From Psychrobacter sp. UBA3480 (GTDB taxonomy: Bacteria; Pseudomonadota; Gammaproteobacteria; Pseudomonadales; Moraxellaceae), in NCBI RefSeq assembly GCF_002377945.1, contig NZ_DFQV01000020.1, positions 184,560 through 248,559 of the forward strand: a stretch of DNA of 64,000 bases, in the 5' to 3' direction. Below the pieces are notes generated by a model. It had not been told where the DNA came from. It saw only the letters and a program-made list of their open reading frames with translations, and did no database searches. Both the position numbers and the translations under genes were made by a program. Of the stretch, positions 19,266 through 25,955 are shown one piece after another; position 1 is the stretch's first letter, and each line of letters starts with the position of its first letter.

Positions 19266-19943
19266 GTGAGTAAATTATCCATGTGGAATCCTAACCTACA
19301 GACCCTTCTAGTCGGTACGATAATGGCAGTTGGTGTGACGCTCAGTGGCTGTGACAGCACCAAAGAAGATGCTCCAAATCCAGATGCTGAGACCACTGAG
19401 CAGGCAACAACGAATGAGCCAGTACAGGACAGCGCAAACAATCCTGACCTAGATGGCGCCACTGCTCAGCAAGGCACGCCAGTGAGATATGATGTCGCAG
19501 CATGGGGTACGGATAAGGTTGAGTCGCTCGCGGTGGACGAGTTAGATAGTATAAAATCGGTGTTTGGCGAAGTGATGAGCACGGACGAAAACAGCCTAGA
19601 CTATGCCAGTAATCCAGCGGCAAAATATCGCTTTATGAAAACGGACGCGCCTTATCTAGATATTATCGACTCTGAAAAATATCTAGAGCTGGGTTGGTAC
19701 TATGCCAATCCTACTGATACAGACAAAGAAAAAGAGCTGAGCCAAAACCACGCCAAAAAAGCCTATCAACTATCGCGTCAATTGATGGGTGATGATGGCG
19801 GAAAAATGGTTGCTGATATGCTCAATAGTCAAATCATCAAAAATAGAATCGTCGGTGGACAAAAGATAGAGCTAGCAAAATGTGAGTTCTACAGTTGCAT
19901 GCTAGTTATCAATAAAGCCGCCGCTCAAACAGACAATAGCTAA
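19266..19943 (+). CDS. Putative lipoprotein of unknown function upstream of pabC
   Basis: A 225-residue protein with a lipoprotein signal ending in VTLSGC. The chosen start is GTG at 19266 because it supplies a Lys in the signal peptide n-region; an ATG at 19281 would leave the n-region uncharged. Neither has a strong ribosome binding site. After the lipid-bearing Cys there is an acidic, Asp/Glu/Thr/Gln-rich linker to about residue 75, then a compact domain (AAWGTDKVESL... to LVINKAA) with two late cysteines in KCEFYSCML. I do not recognise the domain. The stop is 3 bases from the pabC start, so the two are translationally coupled. Confidence 0.75.
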   Translation: MSKLSMWNPNLQTLLVGTIMAVGVTLSGCDSTKEDAPNPDAETTEQATTNEPVQDSANNPDLDGATAQQGTPVRYDVAAWGTDKVESLAVDELDSIKSVFGEVMSTDENSLDYASNPAAKYRFMKTDAPYLDIIDSEKYLELGWYYANPTDTDKEKELSQNHAKKAYQLSRQLMGDDGGKMVADMLNSQIIKNRIVGGQKIELAKCEFYSCMLVINKAAAQTDNS

Positions 19944-19946
19944 ATC

Positions 19947-20957
19947 ATGACCGATACGACATCAGTGCCAAACGGTTGGGTGTGTCTGTACCCTCAAGAC
20001 AGTAGTTTGACTGAATATAATAGGGTAACCGAAGATAACAGGACAACCAGCCAAACGGTAACGATGTCTTTAGATAATCGCGGGCTGGCATACGCTGACG
20101 GCTTCTTTACCACTATGGGTGTCATTGATGGGTTGATACTGTGGTCAGATTATCATTATCAGCGACTTGTCTCTCATGCTGATACCTTGCAGCTAAATAT
20201 AAATAGCGAAGAGCTATTAGCAGTACTGCAACTGTACGCTCAGCAATTAGAGCAGGGTATGCTTAAGCTAGTAGTCACCCGCGCTGCGCAGGATGTGCGC
20301 GGTTATGGCTATGCACCTAGTACAAATGGTAGCGACTGTGAGATATGGCTAAAGGCTACCGCAATGAGAGTTTCTACTGCGCTACAACTGTCCTTGACTG
20401 ATGGAAACTTAGTACCTATCCAGCCTAATGCTTCTGCAATATGCTTGTCTTCTCAGATTGCTTGCCTGCCGCCACCGTTGGCAGGTCTCAAGAGCCTTAA
20501 TCGTTTAGACAATGTCCTCGCTAGTGGTGAGCTACAACAGATAAAATCTGAGCCATTGGCATCAAAGCTTGCTTCAACACTTGGTGAAGGACTGCTACGC
20601 GATATGAGCGGGCAGTGGGTTGAGGGTACGATGAGTAATGTTTTCTACCAATTGGCAGAAGAGTCGCTATCGAAATCCAAAACTACCTCTAGTATTCGTA
20701 AAGATGACGAAAACTACCTAACCACTGGCCAGTGGTACACCCCTTCTATGGCTCGATCAGGCGTTACTGGCGTCATGCGTCAGGTAATTATAGATGCACT
20801 ATCCACGACGCAATATCCAGTCATAATCAGGTCGCTACAAGATGAGGATTTGCCTAAACTAACGCACCTCTTCTTTTGCAATGCACTGCGCGGTATCATG
20901 CCAATGAGCAGTCTGACGTTGTTGTCAGGTGATGTTGTGGATTTTGAATCCGTTTAG
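19947..20957 (+). CDS. pabC: Aminodeoxychorismate lyase
   Basis: A 336-residue PLP fold-type IV enzyme that releases pyruvate from 4-amino-4-deoxychorismate to give p-aminobenzoate for folate. Visible features: NRGLAYADGFFTTMG (start of the fold), KLVVTRAAQDVRGYG, the catalytic lysine in LAGLKSLNRLDNV, and GVTGVMRQ in the C-terminal domain. It is longer than the Escherichia coli protein (about 270) through loop insertions (near residues 245-265). It has no ribosome binding site of its own and starts 3 bases after the lipoprotein stop. In many gammaproteobacteria pabC is followed directly by mltG and tmk; here a restriction locus separates them. Its last 4 bases overlap the convergent methylase remnant. 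Confidence 0.92.
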   Translation: MTDTTSVPNGWVCLYPQDSSLTEYNRVTEDNRTTSQTVTMSLDNRGLAYADGFFTTMGVIDGLILWSDYHYQRLVSHADTLQLNINSEELLAVLQLYAQQLEQGMLKLVVTRAAQDVRGYGYAPSTNGSDCEIWLKATAMRVSTALQLSLTDGNLVPIQPNASAICLSSQIACLPPPLAGLKSLNRLDNVLASGELQQIKSEPLASKLASTLGEGLLRDMSGQWVEGTMSNVFYQLAEESLSKSKTTSSIRKDDENYLTTGQWYTPSMARSGVTGVMRQVIIDALSTTQYPVIIRSLQDEDLPKLTHLFFCNALRGIMPMSSLTLLSGDVVDFESV

Positions 20958-21655
20958 TTATTACTCTCTTTATTTAATAAACGATAGAAATGCTGTTTGA
21001 AAAACTCTTTTCTTCCTTCTTGTTGTAGGTCTTCGTAACGCGCTTGGCTAAGTTGTAGGTATTCAGCTTCCTGTTCAATACCGATAAATTGCCTTCCTAA
21101 GACATTACTTGCAATACCTGTCGTCGCAGAGCCAGCAAAAGGGTCAAGAACCACTGCATTTTTCTTAGTAGAAGCTAAAATAATTTGAGCTAGTAATGCC
21201 AAAGGTTTCTGCGTAGTGTGCTTACCACAAGATTTTTCCCACTTAGCAATTGCTGGCAAGCGCCACACATCTTTCATTTGCTTATCGTTATTGAGTCGTT
21301 TCATCAAATCGTAATCGAAGTAGTGCGGTACTTTAGGGTGTTTTCTTGCCCAAATAATGAATTCTGTAGAATGAGTAAAAAACCGACAAGAAAAGTTGGG
21401 TGGTGGATTGGTTTTTTCCCAAGTTATAACATTAAGTACCTTAAAACCAAGCTGCGGCAAAATACGTCCTAAGGTAAAAATATTATGGTGTGTACCACTG
21501 ACCCATAAGGTCGCATTATCTGCCATTTTTTCTCGTACAGCAGATAGCCATTCGTAGGTGAATACGTAAGCATCATTGTCACTGATGAGCTTGTCCCACT
21601 GACCTTTATTGACTGACTGGACTTTACCGTTTTTCACTGTTAGACCATTATTGAA
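20954..21655 (-). pseudogene. Truncated DpnA-like adenine DNA methyltransferase lacking the DPPY motif
   Basis: Homology to beta-class N6-adenine methyltransferases starts abruptly at FNNGLTVKNGKVQSVNKG (upstream limit about 21655). It then continues intact through WVSGTHHNI, ITWEKTNPPPNFSCRFFTHSTE, DYDLMKRLN-KQMKDVW, GKHTTQKPLAL and the SAM-binding DPFAGSATTG to the stop. In this class the catalytic DPPY lies a few residues before the first segment. Upstream in the same frame I read only unrelated sequence (ending WLLTST) and a stop at 21689-21691, and the other frames to 21755 hold no DPPY either. About 40 N-terminal residues are therefore gone. A GTG at 21637 could start a shortened 227-residue protein, but it should be inactive. 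From memory the closest match is DpnA of the DpnII system, which methylates GATC; that specificity is an inference. Confidence 0.8.
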
Positions 21656-21755
21656 TGTACTGGTTAAGAGCCAGCGCTCTACTATTATCTATACGCTTAT
21701 CCATTAAGGTTCACAAGTACTGAGAGCTACTTTAGGTTTGAGCTAGCTACTCATT

Positions 21756-21947
21756 CTATTCTACGCCAAAGATAATAAATTCAGTATCAAGCATATCATC
21801 AGGTTCTAAAGTAATATTCTCGCTTCTATATTCTTCTCGCGCTTTTAGCAGAGCAGTTTCACCATCTTCTGCAACCACTTCTATAAGTGCACTCATCGTT
21901 TCGATTACTTCTATTTGATAAATATTCAAACCGTCTGTCCTTATCAT
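21756..21947 (-). CDS. DpnD/PcfM-like small protein
   Basis: A 63-residue protein (start ATG 21947 with GAG about 8 bases upstream; a TTG 15 bases further up is less likely). The sequence IYQIEVIETMSALIEVVAEDGETALLKAREEYRSENITLEPDDMLDTEF fits the DpnD/PcfM family: a beta-strand xIxIxET, a strand, then a helix xxAxxKxxExYRxxxIxLxxDD followed by xxxxF. DpnD is the second gene of the pneumococcal DpnI locus and its role is unknown. Finding it 0.7 kb from a DpnI homologue supports both assignments. It is transcribed toward the methylase remnant. Confidence 0.78.
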   Translation of the reverse strand: MIRTDGLNIYQIEVIETMSALIEVVAEDGETALLKAREEYRSENITLEPDDMLDTEFIIFGVE

Positions 21948-22036
21948 AACTATTCTCAACAATTACAAGTTGTCATATTCAAAATCTATTTTTGTTATCT
22001 ATACCAACTAGATTAGCAAAAGCGCTCAAAAGAAGT

Positions 22037-22088
22037 GATCGTCTTTTGTTACCTAGACTTGTGTCTTAGAGCAAATCGATCAATGATC
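22037..22088. promoter_or_regulatory. Cluster of three GATC sites in the divergent control region of the DpnI locus
   Basis: GATC occurs at 22037-22040, 22078-22081 and 22085-22088, between the divergent starts of the DpnD-like gene (21947) and the unknown gene at 22125. This is the site DpnI recognises when methylated. Regulatory meaning is inferred only. Confidence 0.4.
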
Positions 22089-22124
22089 CTTTTTCAGTAG
22101 AAACCGTTAAAAGGACAGTATCGT

Positions 22125-22691
22125 ATGCGTTCAATACATGAAGATCAACGAATTCCACTACAAATCAGACGCTTGATGGTGTTTGATGAAATTTGTAGAT
22201 TGGCCAAAGCTAAGCCTAATGAAATCGTGCATTTGTCACCTTATACTCAATTGGCTTTTGGTGTCATATATTTAAAAACCCTTAAAAGGTTTGTGGCTTT
22301 TGGAGGTATGTTTGAGTATGCGCATACGCGAGAAGAAGTCATTGAGCAAGGTATCGACGTTATTGCTAATGATGAATTGGTAATGTGTGCCTTGACAGTT
22401 AATCTAATTCCTTTTACCAAACCTGCACGCAACTCGGTACAGCTGTTATGGCAGTGGAATCGCTATGTACGTAATCGATTGCATGCTTATATTGACTATC
22501 GTGAAGAGCATTTTTTCAAAATCAATGATGAAATTGATTGGGAGTATCCAGCGCATAAGTTTCATCAGCGTCTTGTGGCTACTGCGCGATTACCATTATG
22601 GGATGATAGAGATGAGCTGATTGCCGATGTGTACCGTGACAGAAAAGGACAGCCAAGACCTAAGCACTACAACGAGAAGCGACTAGTATAA
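22125..22691 (+). CDS. Unknown 188-residue protein inside the DpnI locus
   Basis: A 188-residue protein that I do not recognise. It is rich in Arg, His, Tyr and Trp, with segments RIPLQIRRLMVFDEICRLAK, SPYTQLAFGVIYLKTLKRFVAFGG, LLWQWNRYVRNRLHAYIDYREEHFF and a basic end RKGQPRPKHYNEKRLV. There is no signal peptide or membrane span and no cysteine cluster; it looks soluble and mostly helical, perhaps nucleic-acid binding. Start: AAGGA 9 bases before the ATG. It runs opposite to its neighbours: divergent from the DpnD-like gene and tail-to-tail with the DpnI-like gene, with a 9-base overlap of the 3' ends. That tight packing suggests it belongs to the locus. Confidence 0.7.
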   Translation: MRSIHEDQRIPLQIRRLMVFDEICRLAKAKPNEIVHLSPYTQLAFGVIYLKTLKRFVAFGGMFEYAHTREEVIEQGIDVIANDELVMCALTVNLIPFTKPARNSVQLLWQWNRYVRNRLHAYIDYREEHFFKINDEIDWEYPAHKFHQRLVATARLPLWDDRDELIADVYRDRKGQPRPKHYNEKRLV

Positions 22692-23447
22692 CTTTCGATA
22701 ATGACCACGGCTCACAAATTCAATGATGCCTTTATCTCGTAATACTTGTAATTGTTGGCGAATTTTATCTTTTACGTGGTTGTTTTCAGGATGTTTGAGC
22801 TGCAACTCATCAGCAAAAGCATAGACTTGATTTAGAGAAAAACTGTCATCGAGTCGGTCGATACATTGCCAGATATCGAGTGTCCAACCGCGTGAAGCCA
22901 TAGATTGCTTGCGTAAAAATAAAGTCTTTTGGAAATGTTGGGTGACATTTTCACGCGGTATAACTTGTTGGTCTTTGACCAAAAATACTTTGCCCGATTC
23001 GGGTACTTGGCGTAAGTCAATATTGCAACCAACCCAACCTGCTCGTTTGGCATTCACTGATAAGGGTTTACGCTTAACAATGATATCGGGCGTAAAGAAA
23101 TGCTTGGGAATAATTAGAAAATTATTAACGGTGTATTCTTTTGAGTAGGTTAAAAAGAAAAAGCTGGGATTGTCCTTACTATTGATACGCTCAATCATCG
23201 TCTTGTAAGCGCCATCATTGACAACACTGCTCAACTTGGCTTTTTTACTTTTTAGCTCATATTGCTCATTACAATTTTCGCAATAAAAATCAGCAACAGG
23301 TTTGTTATTAGCAAACTCAGCTAGCGATTGAGCGCTACAATTGGTGCAGTAACTATTTTCTTTTACCCATGCTTCGCTGAGTACACGAACTTTTTGAGGT
23401 TCAGAGTGATAGTTTTTAGCAAGACTTTGGTTAAAATGTAGGTTCAT
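22683..23447 (-). CDS. dpnC: DpnI-like methyl-directed type IIM restriction endonuclease
   Basis: A 254-residue protein, the same length as pneumococcal DpnI (DpnC). The N-terminal PD-(D/E)xK domain has a zinc site (Cys34, Cys37, Cys56, Cys59) and the catalytic set Asp53 (PVADFYC) with Glu64 and Lys66 (YELKSKK). It continues with SSVVNDGAYKTM, SFFFLTYSKEYTVNNFL and RAGWVGCNIDL. The C-terminal winged helix ends KDKIRQQLQVLRDKGIIEFVSRGHYRKL. From memory these segments match DpnI almost throughout, so cleavage of G(6mA)TC is the expected activity; the family also includes Dam-replacing proteins of Neisseria. It implies that host GATC sites are unmethylated. No good ribosome binding site is seen before the ATG. 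Confidence 0.92.
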   Translation of the reverse strand: MNLHFNQSLAKNYHSEPQKVRVLSEAWVKENSYCTNCSAQSLAEFANNKPVADFYCENCNEQYELKSKKAKLSSVVNDGAYKTMIERINSKDNPSFFFLTYSKEYTVNNFLIIPKHFFTPDIIVKRKPLSVNAKRAGWVGCNIDLRQVPESGKVFLVKDQQVIPRENVTQHFQKTLFLRKQSMASRGWTLDIWQCIDRLDDSFSLNQVYAFADELQLKHPENNHVKDKIRQQLQVLRDKGIIEFVSRGHYRKLY

Positions 23448-23617
23448 AAGATATTTTCATTATTAATAGATAAGCTGAGCATACTGAAAAAAACACCTAA
23501 GTATTAAGCCATATAAACTGCTATCAATAGCAAGATAATTCATAAGCTAAGCAAATACCATTGAAAATCGCACGGTTCAGTGCTAAATTCTAGCAAACAT
23601 CTGCCTCGCGAGTTGCC

Positions 23618-24907
23618 ATGAGCAAGCCTACACCCAATATACCACCTGAACGTCCCAATGAGTCGCCGTCAAACAAACAAGATGGCACAGTCGAGGAGCG
23701 TGTCGATACCACGCTGCCGGACGCGCAACCAGTGGTAGATGAGGTGGAAGACACATCAGCAACGCCAGCAACCAACGTCTCGCTCATCAGCGGCAACAGT
23801 AAACCGCGTCAATATAAAGTCAATAACCCATCGTTTTTTATGCAACGCGGCTATCAAGTGCTGCTAGTATTGGGGCTTATTGCAGCATTTTTCTTGGTCA
23901 TGGTTTATCAGACGTTGTTTGGTCGTATCGAGCAGCCGCAGCAAATGGTCACGATTGAGCCAGGTCAGACGTATTACGGTCTACTACCGCAGTGGCAGCA
24001 GCAGATTCCGCTGTTTTCGGCAGGCGTGGCTAAGCTATATATCAAGTCACAAGTCGATGCGCCGTTGCATGCTGGTACGTATCAACTACCCGAAAACCCG
24101 ACTATCGCTGAGGCGCTACAAATACTAGGTCAAGGCGCAAAAGCGGCTATGGTCAAGGTACAGATTATCGAAGGTAAGACATCTAAAGACCTTTACCAAG
24201 TGCTGCGTGATAATGATAAAATTGAAAAAGAAGTACTGACTGTAGATAGTGATAATGCGAGTATTGCCCAAGCATTGGATTTGACAGGTGTATTGCCAGA
24301 CAGTGTGGCTAATAGCAGTGACCCGATTGTTAACTACAATCTTGAAGGTTGGTTCGCGCCTGATACCTATTATTATGGTGAAGGAACCAGCGATAAAAAA
24401 GTACTGACTGACTTGTATAAACGTCAGCAGCAGGTACTGACTGATGCGTGGGAAAATCGTGCACCGAACCTGCCTTATAAGAGTCCATATGAAGCGTTAG
24501 TGATGGCGTCTATTATCGAAAAAGAGACCAGCGTTGCTGATGAACGTCCTTTAGTCTCTGCCGTATTTAGAAATCGCTTGAATAAAAACATGCGTATGCA
24601 GACGGACCCGACTATTATCTATGGTATGGGCAGTCGCTATGATGGCAATATCCGCCGCAAAGACATCAATGAAAAAACGTCTTACAATACCTACCAAATT
24701 GATGGTTTACCGCCAACGCCAATTGCGCTACCATCAGCGGCCTCTATCGAAGCGACCTTACATCCTGCTGATAGTGAAGCGTTGTATTTTGTGGCAACGG
24801 GCAATGGTGGGCACAAATTTACCAATAGCTTGGCTGAACACAATCAAGCGGTAAAAGACTATCTCAGTGTCATGCGTGAGAAAAAATCTCAAACGCCGCC
24901 GCAGTAA
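23618..24907 (+). CDS. mltG: Endolytic murein transglycosylase MltG
   Basis: A 429-residue single-pass inner-membrane enzyme that cuts nascent peptidoglycan strands and ends their growth. Residues 1-75 are a Pro/Asp/Thr-rich cytoplasmic extension, followed by one membrane segment (about 79-98), a LysM-like region, and the YceG domain with LEGWFAPDTYYY, the catalytic glutamate in MASIIEKETSV, RLNKNMRMQTDPTIIYG and GLPPTPIALPS. The Escherichia coli protein is about 340, so the extra length is all N-terminal. It is followed after 88 bases by tmk on the same strand, as in many gammaproteobacteria. Confidence 0.95.
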   Translation: MSKPTPNIPPERPNESPSNKQDGTVEERVDTTLPDAQPVVDEVEDTSATPATNVSLISGNSKPRQYKVNNPSFFMQRGYQVLLVLGLIAAFFLVMVYQTLFGRIEQPQQMVTIEPGQTYYGLLPQWQQQIPLFSAGVAKLYIKSQVDAPLHAGTYQLPENPTIAEALQILGQGAKAAMVKVQIIEGKTSKDLYQVLRDNDKIEKEVLTVDSDNASIAQALDLTGVLPDSVANSSDPIVNYNLEGWFAPDTYYYGEGTSDKKVLTDLYKRQQQVLTDAWENRAPNLPYKSPYEALVMASIIEKETSVADERPLVSAVFRNRLNKNMRMQTDPTIIYGMGSRYDGNIRRKDINEKTSYNTYQIDGLPPTPIALPSAASIEATLHPADSEALYFVATGNGGHKFTNSLAEHNQAVKDYLSVMREKKSQTPPQ

Positions 24908-24995
24908 TACTCCTTCTTAATCCTCTTAAAAAACTTATCGTTTATTGAGTGCTACAAAGTAGAGGTAGCGCTCATCAATGACATAAGGTCATATC

Positions 24996-25727
24996 ATGTC
25001 AGTATCTATGCACACCAGCGCAACACCTTCACATAGCAGCATACCATCATCGAATCTACCTGAATCAAGTGCTTCAAATACGGAAACGGCACCTACTTTA
25101 AGCCGCTTTATTAGTTTTGAAGGGACCGAAGGCGTAGGCAAAACCACCGCGATTGAACAGTTGTGCTTGCGCTTAGAAGCTAATGGCATCTCGTATCTAC
25201 GTACTCGTGAGCCGGGTGGTAGCCCATTTGCTGAGCAATTGCGTGACATATTATTGGATCCAGCGACTGATATCGAAGACGATACTGAGCTGCTACTATT
25301 GTTTGCGGCGCGCTGTGATCACATGCAGCAAGTCATTTTACCAGCGCTCCAAAATGGTACTTGGGTAATATGTGATAGATTTACCGACTCCACTATTGCG
25401 TATCAGGGCTTTGGGCGTGCGTATGGCGACGAGTTGGTACGCGGCAAAATCGATATGCTCATCAAACAATTTGTGACGCAGCTTCCTGAGCTGACGTTGT
25501 GGTTGGATTTGCCAGTAGCAGAGGGTATGAAACGTGCAAACAAGCGCAGTGCGGCAGATCGTTTTGAGCAGCAGGCTACCGAGTTTTTTACTTGGGTGCA
25601 TACTGGTTTTAGCCAGCTTGCGAGCGAGTATCCTGAGCGTATACAGCGTATTGATGCATCGGGTAGTACGGATGATGTGAGTGCGCGTATATGGCAGACA
25701 GTTATGGACAGATTCGATATTAAATAA
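24996..25727 (+). CDS. tmk: Thymidylate kinase
   Basis: A 243-residue enzyme that phosphorylates dTMP to dTDP. Motifs: P-loop FEGTEGVGKTT, TREPGGSPFAEQLRD (dTMP site), DRFTDSTIAYQGFGR and a lid region with KRSAADRFEQQ. The usual length is about 210; the extra 30 Ser/Thr-rich residues before the first strand have no alternative start, since no other Met precedes the P-loop except at residue 5. AAGG is seen before the ATG. It follows mltG; holB, often next in this cluster, is not present. Confidence 0.95.
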   Translation: MSVSMHTSATPSHSSIPSSNLPESSASNTETAPTLSRFISFEGTEGVGKTTAIEQLCLRLEANGISYLRTREPGGSPFAEQLRDILLDPATDIEDDTELLLLFAARCDHMQQVILPALQNGTWVICDRFTDSTIAYQGFGRAYGDELVRGKIDMLIKQFVTQLPELTLWLDLPVAEGMKRANKRSAADRFEQQATEFFTWVHTGFSQLASEYPERIQRIDASGSTDDVSARIWQTVMDRFDIK

Positions 25728-25772
25728 TTAAATTTTACCAAGTAGATTTATAAGGCAGTTAGATGTATCGAT

Positions 25773-25844
25773 AGCCAGTTAGCCAGTTAGCCAGTTAGCC
25801 AGTTAGCCAGTTAGCCAGTTAGCCAGTTAGCCAGTTAGCCAGAC
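25773..25844. repeat. 8-base microsatellite downstream of tmk
   Basis: Eight perfect copies of agccagtt (25773-25836) followed by a degenerate ninth (agccagac). Non-coding: the period is not a multiple of three and each unit junction contains TAG. It lies between tmk and the shared terminator. Confidence 0.95.
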
Positions 25845-25873
25845 AGCTAGTTAGACAGGCAGTTAGCACCAAT

Positions 25874-25905
25874 AAAAAGCCTCAGCATATTGCTGGGGCT
25901 TTTTG
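25874..25905. terminator. Bidirectional terminator between tmk and the antiporter gene
   Basis: Ten-base stem agcctcagca / tgctggggct (25878-25900) around tat, with A-run before and T-run after. Confidence 0.88.
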
Positions 25906-25955
25906 TTAAGGTAAATATTTTATCTCTAAGTCAATAAAGCAGATAACTATGCACA

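Noticed and set aside
20954..21637. A functional 227-residue DNA methyltransferase starting at GTG 21637
   Set aside because: It lacks DPPY, which this class needs for catalysis, and the homology runs upstream past the GTG before breaking off, as in a truncated gene.
25773..25844. Short regular repeats as a CRISPR array
   Set aside because: Contiguous 8-base units with no unique spacers; a simple microsatellite.
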